Assembly (NCBI RefSeq): GCF_001894985.1 | Contig: NZ_BCXG01000001.1 | Coordinates: 367,737-431,736, forward strand | Direction: 5' to 3' | DNA length: 64,000 bases | Origin: Rhodococcus tukisamuensis NBRC 100609 | GTDB taxonomy: Bacteria; Actinomycetota; Actinomycetes; Mycobacteriales; Mycobacteriaceae | Part shown: positions 9,702-17,728 of the stretch, in pieces | Numbering within the stretch: the first letter of the stretch is position 1 | Layout of the letters: every line of letters starts with the position of its first letter | Notes under the pieces: generated by a model | Databases searched by the model: none | Told to the model about the DNA's origin: nothing | Seen by the model: the letters and a program-made list of their open reading frames with translations, nothing else | Position numbers and translations under genes: made by a program

Positions 9702-11107
9702 CGACCTACCGTCAGCAGATCCGGGGCGTGACCCACACCTTCGACGGGCTCGTCGAGCTGATGGCGAAGGCGACGCCGCTGCGCAGCGGCGACGAGCTCG
9801 CCGGGTGCGCGGCGGCCTCGGACGCCGAGCGGGCGGCGGCGCAGTGGGCGCTCGCGGAGGTCCCGCTCGAGCGGTTCCTGCAGGAGCTGCTGGTGCCGTA
9901 CGAGACCGACGAGGTAACCCGGCTGATCATCGACTCGCACGATCGTGTTGCGTACCAGGCGATCTCGCACCTGACCGTCGGTGGCCTACGGGACTGGTTG
10001 CTGGCCGTGGCCGCCACCGACGGGGCCGCGGCGATCCTGCGTGCCCTGGCGCCGGGGCTGACGCCGGAGATGGTCGCCGCGGTCAGCAAGATCATGCGGA
10101 ACCAGGACCTGATCGCGGTGGCGCGGGCGGTGGAGGTCACCGCGGCGTTCCGCACCACCGTGGGCCTGCCCGGCCGGCTCAGCACCCGGCTGCAGCCGAA
10201 CCACCCGACCGACAACCCGCGTGGCATCGCGGCCGCCACCCTCGACGGGCTGCTGCTCGGCTGTGGCGACGCGGTGATCGGGATCAACCCGGCGACCGAC
10301 TCGCCGCACGCCACCTCGGACCTGCTGCACCTGCTCGACGACATCCGCACTCGCTTCGACATCCCCACTCAGTCCTGCGTGCTCTCGCACGTGACCACGA
10401 CGATGGACCTGATCGCCGAGGGTGCACCCGTCGACCTGGTCTTCCAGTCGATCGCGGGTACCGAGGGTGCCAATTCCGGTTTCGGCGTGAACATCTCGTT
10501 GCTGCGGGAGGCGAACGCCGCGGGCCGCTCCCTCGGCCGTGGCACCGTCGGCGACAACGTGATGTACCTCGAGACGGGCCAGGGTTCGGCGCTGAGCGCG
10601 GGCGCACACCTGGGCACCGGGGGCCGGGCGGTGGACCAGCAGACCCTCGAGACCCGGGCCTACGCTGTGGCCCGCGACCTGCAGCCGCTGCTGGTGAACA
10701 CGGTCGTCGGCTTCATCGGGCCGGAGTACCTCTACGACGGCAGACAGATCGTCCGGGCCGGCCTCGAGGACCACTTCTGCGGCAAGTTGCTCGGCCTGCC
10801 GATGGGCGTAGACGTCTGTTACACCAACCACGCCGAGGCCGACCAGGACGACATGGACAACCTGCTGACCCTGCTGGGTGTGGCGGGCGCGGCCTTCGTG
10901 ATCGCGGTTCCGGGCGCGGACGACGTGATGCTCGGCTACCAGTCGCTGAGCTTCCATGACGTGCTCTACGTGCGCCGGGTGCTCGGGCTGCGCCCCGCCC
11001 CGGAGTTCGAGGCCTGGCTCGCCCGGCTCGGCATGACCGACGCGTCGGGGCGGGTGCTGCCGGTGGACGCGGCCGCCTCGCCGCTGCGCGCACTGACGGG
11101 GGCATAG
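9698..11107 (+). CDS. eutB: Ethanolamine ammonia-lyase large subunit
   Basis: 469 residues, full length for EutB. Conserved blocks include RLQPNHPTDNPRGI, GCGDAVIGINPATDS, FQSIAGTEGANSGFG, YLETGQGSALSAGAHLG and VDVCYTNHAEADQDDMDN. With EutC and adenosylcobalamin it converts ethanolamine to acetaldehyde and ammonia. It overlaps the permease stop and abuts eutC. There are no eutA reactivase, carboxysome-like shell, or eutD/E/G homologues nearby, so acetaldehyde would be released into the cytosol and handled by the dehydrogenases at 4898 or 19486. Confidence 0.95.
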   Translation: MTTYRQQIRGVTHTFDGLVELMAKATPLRSGDELAGCAAASDAERAAAQWALAEVPLERFLQELLVPYETDEVTRLIIDSHDRVAYQAISHLTVGGLRDWLLAVAATDGAAAILRALAPGLTPEMVAAVSKIMRNQDLIAVARAVEVTAAFRTTVGLPGRLSTRLQPNHPTDNPRGIAAATLDGLLLGCGDAVIGINPATDSPHATSDLLHLLDDIRTRFDIPTQSCVLSHVTTTMDLIAEGAPVDLVFQSIAGTEGANSGFGVNISLLREANAAGRSLGRGTVGDNVMYLETGQGSALSAGAHLGTGGRAVDQQTLETRAYAVARDLQPLLVNTVVGFIGPEYLYDGRQIVRAGLEDHFCGKLLGLPMGVDVCYTNHAEADQDDMDNLLTLLGVAGAAFVIAVPGADDVMLGYQSLSFHDVLYVRRVLGLRPAPEFEAWLARLGMTDASGRVLPVDAAASPLRALTGA

Positions 11108-11932
11108 GTGAACATCGAACAGCGGGGCCGCGAACCGCAAGACCACGAACCGGGCGACCGGGTCCAGCCCGGCGACCCGACGGGCGACTTCTGGGAACAG
11201 CTGCGGCGCAGCACCCAGTCCCGGATCGGTCTCGGCCGGACCGGTGACTCGCTGCCCACGAACCGGGTGCTCGAGCTGCGTTCGGCGCATGCGGCCGCCC
11301 GCGACGCGGTGCACCTGCCGCTGGAGGTCGACGGACTGGCCGAACGGATCGAGGCGATCGGCCTGGGACACGCGGCGCGGGTGACCAGCCGGGCATCGAG
11401 CCGGGCGGAGTACCTGCGCCGGCCCGACCTCGGGCGGCTCCCTGCCGACCTTGCGGACGTACCGCACAGCGGTGCGGATCTGGGTTTTGTCCTGGGCGAC
11501 GGGCTTTCGCCACTGGCGTTGAGCGAGCACGGCGCGCCGCTGCTGGCCGCGCTGGTCGCGGAGCTGTCCGAGCACTACTCGATCGCGCCGCCGGTGATCG
11601 CGACGCAGGCCCGGGTGGCGCTCGGCGACCACATCGCCGAGGCGATGGGCGTACAGACGGTGATCGTGCTGATCGGCGAGCGCCCCGGGCTGTCGGTGGC
11701 GGACAGCCTCGGCATCTACCTGACCCACCGGCCGCGGCCGGGCCGCGCCGACGCCGACCGCAACTGCATCTCCAACATCCACCCGCCCGAGGGGCTCGGG
11801 TACACCGAGGCGGCCCGGGTGGTCGCGGGCCTGGTGTCCGGGGCACGGCGTCTCGGCCGCTCCGGCGTCGACCTGAAGGACACCTCCCGCTCCGACGCGT
11901 TGACCTCGGGTGGGGGACTCACCATCGAGTGA
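11108..11932 (+). CDS. eutC: Ethanolamine ammonia-lyase small subunit
   Basis: 274 residues from GTG 11108, directly after the eutB stop. Conserved EutC sequences are ARVALGDHIAE, VIVLIGERPGLSVADSLGIYLTHRPRPG and DADRNCISNIHPPEGLGY, which contribute to cobalamin binding. The first 25 residues are polar and variable, as is usual. It completes the AdoCbl-dependent lyase with EutB. Confidence 0.94.
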   Translation: MNIEQRGREPQDHEPGDRVQPGDPTGDFWEQLRRSTQSRIGLGRTGDSLPTNRVLELRSAHAAARDAVHLPLEVDGLAERIEAIGLGHAARVTSRASSRAEYLRRPDLGRLPADLADVPHSGADLGFVLGDGLSPLALSEHGAPLLAALVAELSEHYSIAPPVIATQARVALGDHIAEAMGVQTVIVLIGERPGLSVADSLGIYLTHRPRPGRADADRNCISNIHPPEGLGYTEAARVVAGLVSGARRLGRSGVDLKDTSRSDALTSGGGLTIE

Positions 11933-12043
11933 GCGGGTCCTCCGGACCGACCTCGCGATCGCGTCCGGCGAAACGACGTCCCCGGCCCCGCGGGCGGTGG
12001 ATGATGGGGCGCGATTCAGCTTCGTCACACGTGGAGGAGAACC

Positions 12044-12889
12044 ATGGGCAAGCTCACCGGTCAGGTCGCGTTCATCACCGGCGCGGCGCGCGGTCAGGGA
12101 CGCGCACATGCCGTGAAGATGGCATCGGAGGGCGCCGACATCATCGCGGTCGACCTGTGCGCACCGGTCGCGACCGCCGGGTACGACATGGCCACGGAGG
12201 CGGACCTCGCCGAGACGGTCGCGCTGGTGGAGGCCCAGGGGCGGGGCATCGCCGCGACGGTGGCCGACACCCGCGACCTCGATGCCCTGCAGAAGGCCGT
12301 CGACGCCGGGGTGGAGCGTTTCGGACGACTCGACATCGTCGTCGCCAACGCAGGCATCGCCGCGTCCCCGAAACTGTCCTGGGACCTCACCTCCGACGAG
12401 TTCCGCGAGATGATGGACATCAACGTCACCGGGGTCTGGCAGAGCACCAAGGTCGCGATCCCGCACCTGCTGGCGGGCGGCCGCGGCGGGTCCGTCGTGC
12501 TGATCAGTTCGATGGCGGGCCTTCGCGGGGTGCCGGGGATCGTGCACTACTCCACCGCCAAGCACGCGGTCCGGGGGATGGCCAAGTCCTTGGCGAACGA
12601 ACTGGCGTGGGCGAACATTCGTGTGAACTCGGTACACCCCGGCAATGTGCGGACCACCATGATCGACAACGAGGCGATGGTGCGCGGGTTCCGCCCGGAC
12701 CTCGAGCACCCGGTGCTCGCGGACACCGCGGCGATCATGCAGAAGCTCAACCTGTTGCCCGAGCCCTGGGTCGAGGCCGAGGTGATCGCCGACGCCGTCC
12801 TGTTCCTGGTCGGCGACACCGGTCGCGGGATCACCGGAATCGCCCTGCCGGTGGATCTCGGCACCGCGGAGAAGTTCGCCGGCGGATAG
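12044..12889 (+). CDS. Mycofactocin-coupled SDR family oxidoreductase
   Basis: 281-residue short-chain dehydrogenase. TGAARGQGRAHA binds the nucleotide, NAG (ANAGIA) follows, and the catalytic Ser and YSTAKHA (YxxxK) are present. The insertion after beta-strand 2 (DLCAPVATAGYDMATEADLAETVALVE) is the hallmark of the mycofactocin-type/carveol dehydrogenase-like group, whose tightly held NAD is recycled by mycofactocin. GTGGAGGAGAACC precedes the ATG. Located 111 bases downstream of eutC and in the same block as mftEFG, it probably oxidises a secondary or hydroxylated alcohol; the substrate is unknown. Confidence 0.85.
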   Translation: MGKLTGQVAFITGAARGQGRAHAVKMASEGADIIAVDLCAPVATAGYDMATEADLAETVALVEAQGRGIAATVADTRDLDALQKAVDAGVERFGRLDIVVANAGIAASPKLSWDLTSDEFREMMDINVTGVWQSTKVAIPHLLAGGRGGSVVLISSMAGLRGVPGIVHYSTAKHAVRGMAKSLANELAWANIRVNSVHPGNVRTTMIDNEAMVRGFRPDLEHPVLADTAAIMQKLNLLPEPWVEAEVIADAVLFLVGDTGRGITGIALPVDLGTAEKFAGG

Positions 12890-12975
12890 GCGCCGCGCCG
12901 GCGGGCACCCTGCGCCGGGGTGCGGCGGACCCACCAGCGTGGGCGCCGTCCGACGCGCTTCATATGGTGTACGTC

Positions 12976-13857
12976 ATGAGCGTGAATCGAGAGGCCGTCG
13001 AGTTCCGCGGCGGCGCAGGGTCCATCGCAGCCGACCGGTGGCTGCCGGCTGCCGGCGCCGCGGACCAGGGAGTCATGCTGATGCTGCACGGCGGCGGTCA
13101 GACCCGGCACTCCTGGAACCGCGCCGCGGCCGACCTGTCCGCGGAGGGCTGGACCGTGTACACGCTCGACGCCCGCGGGCACGGCGACAGCGACTGGTCG
13201 GCGGACGGCGACTACCGGCTCTCCGAACTGGTGGCTGACCTGCGCGGGGTGATCGACCAGCTCGACACCCGGCCGGTGCTCTTCGGCGCCTCCCTCGGCG
13301 GGATGACCGGGCTGGTGGCGGAGGGCGAGAACCCCGGCACCGTGCGCGCGCTGGTCCTGGTGGACATCACCCCCAAGGTGGAACCCGAGGGTGTGCAGCG
13401 GATCGGCGACTTCATGCGCGGGAACCCTGACGGGTTCGCCAGCCTCGAGGAGGTCGCCGACGCGGTCGCCGCTTACCAGCCGCACCGGACCCGCCCGAAG
13501 AACGTCGAGGGTTTGCGACGCAATGTCCGCGAGCGTGACGGCCGGCTGTACTGGCACTGGGACCCCGCCCTCACCAAGCCGCGCGCAGGCAGCATCACGC
13601 CGGCCGACAACTACCCGCGGATGGTGGACGCGGCCCAGGCCGTCGAGGTGCCCACCCTGCTCGTGCACGGCGGTCGGTCCGACATCGTCAGCGCGGACGG
13701 GGTGGAGGAGCTGCTCGCGCTGATCCCGCACGCGCAGGCGGTCAACGTCTCGCAGGCGGGGCACATGGTCGCGGGCGACGACAATGCGATCTTCGTGCAG
13801 CAGGTCGGGGGCTTCCTGGCCACCCTGACGCAACCGTCGGTGCCGCTCGCGGAATAG
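12976..13857 (+). CDS. Alpha/beta hydrolase
   Basis: 293 residues. LMLHGGGQTRHSW forms the oxyanion region, GASLGG holds the nucleophilic Ser, GGRSDIV the Asp and AGHMVAG the His. The lid region is rich in charged residues (PHRTRPKNVEGLRRNVRERDG). ATG 12976 is preferred because the family core begins soon after; ATG 12964, also in frame, would add four residues, and neither has a clear ribosome site, so leaderless expression is possible. The substrate is not evident. It lies downstream of the SDR and may hydrolyse an ester or lactone. Confidence 0.82.
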   Translation: MSVNREAVEFRGGAGSIAADRWLPAAGAADQGVMLMLHGGGQTRHSWNRAAADLSAEGWTVYTLDARGHGDSDWSADGDYRLSELVADLRGVIDQLDTRPVLFGASLGGMTGLVAEGENPGTVRALVLVDITPKVEPEGVQRIGDFMRGNPDGFASLEEVADAVAAYQPHRTRPKNVEGLRRNVRERDGRLYWHWDPALTKPRAGSITPADNYPRMVDAAQAVEVPTLLVHGGRSDIVSADGVEELLALIPHAQAVNVSQAGHMVAGDDNAIFVQQVGGFLATLTQPSVPLAE

Positions 13858-13860
13858 TTT

Positions 13861-13901
13861 GGTACCCCCGGGGACAACACAGTCGGTACCCCCGGGGACA
13901 A
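13861..13901. repeat. Perfect 17-bp tandem repeat, likely paired operator
   Basis: GGTACCCCCGGGGACAA occurs at 13861-13877 and identically at 13885-13901, period 24 bases. The core CCCCCGGGG is nearly self-complementary. It lies immediately after the hydrolase stop and ends 16 bases before the ATG of the small gene at 13918, covering the position expected for a promoter or operator. Function is inferred from position. Confidence 0.6.
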
Positions 13902-13917
13902 AACAAGGAGATACGCA

Positions 13918-14412
13918 ATGGCATTTGCAGGAAACGTCGACGAACTCGCCCTGCTCCAGACGGTGCGGCTCAAGGGCGCGGTGACCGCCGACCTGCTCGC
14001 CGCGCAGCTCGGCGTCTCGGCTGCCTCCGCGCAGGCCGCACTCGACGCGCTGCTCGCCGCCGGCCGCGCCGCCGATTCCGGTGACGGTGCGGTCGCGCTG
14101 ACCGAGTCGGGTGTCGCCGAGCTCACCGACCAGCTCGACGCGGAGCGGGTGTCCATCGACGAAGACCTGTTCGCGGAGGTCGTCGAGCGGTTCGAGCCGC
14201 TCGATGCGGAGTTCGCCGACCTCACGGACGACGCAGCCGCAATCGCCGACCTGGACCGCCGGGCATCGGACGTCTTCGACGACGTCTCGGCCTACGTGCC
14301 GCGCCTCTCGCGCTACCAGGAGCTGCTGGCCGACTCGCTCGCGGACGCCGCCGCCTACACGGTGGTGTGGTCCGAGCTGCGCCAGGAGATTCTCAGCGCC
14401 GCCGGTCGCTAG
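13918..14412 (+). CDS. Small acidic protein with N-terminal winged-helix-like region
   Basis: 164 residues, not recognised. The first 70 residues (LLQTVRLKGAVTADLLAAQLGVSAASAQAALDALLAAGRA...TESG) read like a MarR/Lrp-type winged helix: helix, helix-turn-helix, then a strand pair. The rest is acidic and helical (DEDLFAEVVERFEPLDAEFADLTDD) and ends in a Trp-containing helix. AAGGAG precedes the ATG. It is a lone gene between a hydrolase and a transporter with a perfect tandem repeat at its 5' end. It may be a transcription factor or adaptor; no function is claimed. Confidence 0.7.
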   Translation: MAFAGNVDELALLQTVRLKGAVTADLLAAQLGVSAASAQAALDALLAAGRAADSGDGAVALTESGVAELTDQLDAERVSIDEDLFAEVVERFEPLDAEFADLTDDAAAIADLDRRASDVFDDVSAYVPRLSRYQELLADSLADAAAYTVVWSELRQEILSAAGR

Positions 14413-14420
14413 CTTGCCCT

Positions 14421-14482
14421 GGGGGGTGGCGTGGGTCACGGCACCCCCCTTTCGGGGGTAGTTGGGGGGTGAGCTGGGTCAC
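14421..14482. promoter_or_regulatory. Near-identical 19-bp direct repeats flanking a hairpin
   Basis: GGGGGGTGGCGTGGGTCAC (14421-14439) and GGGGGGTGAGCTGGGTCAC (14464-14482) match at 16 of 19 bases, 43 bases apart. Between them ACCCCC (14443-14448) pairs with GGGGGT (14454-14459) around CTTTC, a compact hairpin that may end the upstream gene. The pair lies 64 bases before the transporter start and could be activator half-sites. Confidence 0.45.
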
Positions 14483-14545
14483 TACGTTTCTCGCAGTCAG
14501 TGATGCCCGACCGGGCATCGCACACGGCGTGAGAAGAGGACCTCC

Positions 14546-15883
14546 ATGACGGCAGTGTCGCCAGCAGTTGGACCCGGGGTCGCCCCGCCCGCGACGCGCA
14601 CCAGCGTGCGACGGGTTGCGGTCGCCAGTTGTATCGGGACCACGATCGAGTTCTACGACTTCTTCATCTACGGGACCGCGGCGGCGCTGGTCTTCCCCAA
14701 GGTGTTCTTCCCGGCCCTCGGTTCCACCGCCGGCACCGTTGCCTCGTTCGCCACCTTCGCGGTCGCTTTCATCGCGCGACCGGTCGGGGCAATGTTGTTC
14801 GGGCACTACGGCGACCGGATCGGTCGCAAGAAGACCCTGATCTCGACGCTGCTGCTGATGGGCATCTCCACACTGCTCATCGGGCTGCTGCCGAGCGCCT
14901 CCACGATCGGCGTCGCGGCCCCGATCATCCTGGTGCTGCTCCGCTTCGGGCAGGGCTTCGCGGTCGGCGGCGAGTGGGCAGGCGCGACGCTGCTGACGGC
15001 CGAGTACGCACCGCCCGGCAAGCGCGGCCTGTACGCGATGTTCCCGCAGCTCGGCCCCGCCATCGCCTTCATCCTCTCCAGCAGCACCTTCCTCATCACC
15101 GGTGCGGTGCTCGGCGACTCGAACGAGACCTTCCTCAACTGGGGCTGGCGCGTTCCGTTCGTGTTCTCCATCGTGCTGGTCGGCATCGGCCTGTACATGC
15201 GCCTCGCCATCGAGGAGACCCCGGTGTTCCGCGCCAACCAGGCGCAGCGCGCACTCGACGGGCCGGACGCCGCGCCCCGCACCCTGCCGTTCCTCGACGC
15301 CTGGCGCTACCAGCGCAAGGAGATCCTGCTCTCCGCGGGCGCCCTGGCCACGCTGTTCGCGTTCTTCTACATGGGTACCGCCTTCCTCACCAGCTACGGG
15401 ACCAAGACGCTCGGCTTCAGCCGGCCGTTCGTGCTGATGGTCGGCATCGCTTCGGCCGTCGTCTTCGGGATCGCGATCATCGTCTCCGCGCTCTACTCCG
15501 ACCGGATCGGCCGCCGCAAGGTGATCATGGCGTCCTGCGTCGCCGCCCTGGTCTGGGCGCTGGCACTGTTCCCGGTCCTCGACACCGGATCGCCGGTGGC
15601 CTTCGCGATCGGCATGTTCGTGACGCTGGCGATCTTCGGTGTCGCCTACGGCCCGTGCGGCGCACTGCTGCCCGAGATGTTCCAGACGCGGTACCGCTAC
15701 ACCGGCGCCGGTCTGGGCTACAACCTGGCCGGCGTGCTCGGTGGCGCGGTCCCGCCGCTGATCGCCGCGCCGCTCGCGTCGTCGTACGGCAGTTCCGCGA
15801 TCGGCGTCATGCTGGCGGTGCTCGCGGTCGTGAGCTTCTTCTGCACCAAGGCGCTGGTCGAGACCAAGGACCACGCGCTCTGA
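14546..15883 (+). CDS. MFS transporter, metabolite:H+ symporter (MHS) type
   Basis: 445 residues, about 12 membrane segments. The MHS signatures are TTIEFYDFFIYGTAAALVF in segment 1, GHYGDRIGRKKTL in the first cytoplasmic loop, RFGQGFAVGGEWAGATLL, and YSDRIGRRKV in the second half. MHS carriers usually import carboxylates or other small organic anions. The acyl-CoA ligase downstream suggests that the substrate is an acid to be activated, but this is inference. Confidence 0.85.
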   Translation: MTAVSPAVGPGVAPPATRTSVRRVAVASCIGTTIEFYDFFIYGTAAALVFPKVFFPALGSTAGTVASFATFAVAFIARPVGAMLFGHYGDRIGRKKTLISTLLLMGISTLLIGLLPSASTIGVAAPIILVLLRFGQGFAVGGEWAGATLLTAEYAPPGKRGLYAMFPQLGPAIAFILSSSTFLITGAVLGDSNETFLNWGWRVPFVFSIVLVGIGLYMRLAIEETPVFRANQAQRALDGPDAAPRTLPFLDAWRYQRKEILLSAGALATLFAFFYMGTAFLTSYGTKTLGFSRPFVLMVGIASAVVFGIAIIVSALYSDRIGRRKVIMASCVAALVWALALFPVLDTGSPVAFAIGMFVTLAIFGVAYGPCGALLPEMFQTRYRYTGAGLGYNLAGVLGGAVPPLIAAPLASSYGSSAIGVMLAVLAVVSFFCTKALVETKDHAL

Positions 15884-15901
15884 GGCGCGGTCGGTGCCGG
15901 G

Positions 15902-15922
15902 TGTCCGGACTTTGCACAGTTA
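15902..15922. promoter_or_regulatory. Activator-type dyad upstream of the acyl-CoA ligase
   Basis: TGTCCGGACTTTGCACAG followed by TTA fits TGTnCG-N5-TGnACA, a dyad with one mismatched step. The same element recurs upstream of the aldehyde dehydrogenase at 19404. Over 21 aligned bases the two copies differ at only three positions. The GAF/Fis regulator gene lies between the two, making it the likely binder. Confidence 0.55.
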
Positions 15923-15982
15923 CTCCGGCCCCGGACCGTCGACTATGTCGTAGGTCACATCGAAACGAGTAGGTTCGACCAC

Positions 15983-16010
15983 GGGAGGGCTCGCCGAGGC
16001 GGGCCCTCCC
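15983..16010 (+). terminator. Long hairpin between the dyad and the ligase start
   Basis: GGGAGGGC (15983-15990) pairs with GCCCTCCC (16003-16010), and the interior CGCC/GGCG pairs again, giving an almost fully paired 28-base hairpin. No T-run follows. If transcription of the ligase starts near the upstream dyad, the hairpin lies in its 5' leader; otherwise it terminates the transporter transcript. Confidence 0.55.
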
Positions 16011-16046
16011 GGAGGCGCCGGAACAGGCGCCCGGAGAGGAAAACGG

Positions 16047-17717
16047 ATGATCACGGTCCTGCCCGGTGGAACCCGTCCCGGCAATCCACCCCTGCCCAGC
16101 TACGCCTCGGGCACCTGGGACAGCCCGATGCTCGGCGACACCATCGGGGACAACTTCGACAGGACGGTCGCGGCCCACGGTGGGCGTGATGCCCTCGTCG
16201 ACCACGCCTCGGGGCGGCGGTGGACCTACACCGAGCTCGCGGCGGAGGTCAACGGGGTCGCGGCCGGGCTGCTGGCGCGCGGTGTCGGCAAGGGCGACCG
16301 GGTGGGGATCTGGGCCCCGAACTGCCCGGAGTGGACCCTGATCCAGTACGCGACCGCGAAGATCGGCGCGATCCTGGTCAACATCAACCCCGCCTACCGC
16401 TCGCACGAGCTGCAGTACGTGCTCGAGCAGGCGGGCATCCGGCTGCTGGTCTCCGCGACGAGCTTCAAGACCTCCGACTACGCGGCGATGATCGAGACGG
16501 TCCGGCCGCAGTGCCCCGGCCTGGAGTCGGTGGTCCTGCTCGGTAGCGAGGACTGGCGTGCGCTCGTCGCGGACGGCCTTGCCGCGCAGGCGGCCGACCC
16601 GTCCGTGCTGGCATCGGCCCAGGCCGCGCTCTCGTCGGACGACCCCATCAACATCCAGTACACCTCGGGCACAACGGGTTTCCCGAAGGGGGCCACGCTG
16701 AGCCATCACAACATCCTCAACAACGGCTACTTCGTCGGCGAGCTGTGCCACTACACCGAAGCCGACCGGGTCTGCATCCCGGTGCCGTTCTACCACTGCT
16801 TCGGAATGGTGATGGGGAACCTCGCGTGCACCAGTCACGGTGCAACCATGGTGATCCCGGGGCCGGCGTTCGACCCGAAGGCCACCCTGGAGGCGGTGCA
16901 GGCGGAGCGGTGCACCTCGCTCTACGGCGTGCCGACGATGTTCATCGCGGAACTCGCCGAGCCCGGCTTCGACGACTACGACCTGTCGAGCCTGCGGACC
17001 GGCATCATGGCCGGCTCGCCCTGTCCGGTGGAGGTGATGAAGCAGGTCATCGAGCGGATGGGGATGACGGAGGTGTCGATCTGCTACGGCATGACCGAGA
17101 CGTCCCCGGTCTCGCTGCAGACCCGCTCCGACGACACCGTCGACCAGCGGGTGTCCACGGTGGGGAGGGTCGGACCGCACCTCGAGGTGAAGATCGTCGA
17201 TCCCGCAACCGGTCTGACGGTGCCCCGCGGGGAGGCCGGCGAGCTGTGCACCCGCGGCTACTCGGTGATGCTCGGCTACTGGGAGAACCCGGAGAAGTCG
17301 GCCGAGGCGATCGACGCCGCCCGGTGGATGCACACCGGCGACATCGGGGTGATGGACTCCGACGGCTACGTCGCGATCACCGGCCGGATCAAGGACATGG
17401 TGATCCGCGGCGGGGAGAACGTCTACCCACGCGAGATCGAGGAATTCCTCTACACGCACCCCGACGTACTCGACGCACAGGTGATCGGCGTGCCCGACGC
17501 GAAGTACGGGGAGGAGCTGATGGTGTGGATCCGAATGCGCGAGGGTGCGGCGCCGTTGGACGCCGCCGCCGTCCGCGCCTTCTGTGACGGAAAACTGGCG
17601 CACTACAAGATTCCGCGCTACGTCCACGTCGTCGACGAGTTCCCGATGACGGTGACCGGGAAGGTCCGCAAGATCGAGATGCGTGAGCAGTCGGTCGAAC
17701 TGATCGGTCACCGATAG
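16047..17717 (+). CDS. AMP-forming fatty acid/carboxylate-CoA ligase (FadD35-like)
   Basis: 556 residues. [16 protein letters not shown] is the P-loop motif, [10 protein letters not shown] motif A5, [19 protein letters not shown] the hinge region, and TVTGKVRK holds the catalytic Lys. It resembles medium-chain acyl-CoA synthetases of the FadD35/AcsF2 group. GGAGAGGAAAAC precedes ATG 16047. The neighbouring MHS transporter and aldehyde dehydrogenase suggest it activates the acid made by aldehyde oxidation, or an imported one. Chain length cannot be told from sequence. Confidence 0.85.
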   Translation: MITVLPGGTRPGNPPLPSYASGTWDSPMLGDTIGDNFDRTVAAHGGRDALVDHASGRRWTYTELAAEVNGVAAGLLARGVGKGDRVGIWAPNCPEWTLIQYATAKIGAILVNINPAYRSHELQYVLEQAGIRLLVSATSFKTSDYAAMIETVRPQCPGLESVVLLGSEDWRALVADGLAAQAADPSVLASAQAALSSDDPINIQYTSGTTGFPKGATLSHHNILNNGYFVGELCHYTEADRVCIPVPFYHCFGMVMGNLACTSHGATMVIPGPAFDPKATLEAVQAERCTSLYGVPTMFIAELAEPGFDDYDLSSLRTGIMAGSPCPVEVMKQVIERMGMTEVSICYGMTETSPVSLQTRSDDTVDQRVSTVGRVGPHLEVKIVDPATGLTVPRGEAGELCTRGYSVMLGYWENPEKSAEAIDAARWMHTGDIGVMDSDGYVAITGRIKDMVIRGGENVYPREIEEFLYTHPDVLDAQVIGVPDAKYGEELMVWIRMREGAAPLDAAAVRAFCDGKLAHYKIPRYVHVVDEFPMTVTGKVRKIEMREQSVELIGHR

Positions 17718-17728
17718 CGGGAGCGGGC

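Noticed and set aside
8112..11932. Bacterial microcompartment for ethanolamine
   Set aside because: No shell-protein (BMC-domain) genes, eutA, eutD or eutE-like acylating dehydrogenase lie in the window.
9986..12934. 982-codon minus-strand open frame across eutB, eutC and the SDR
   Set aside because: Shadow of three well-supported genes; composition and lack of motifs argue against coding.
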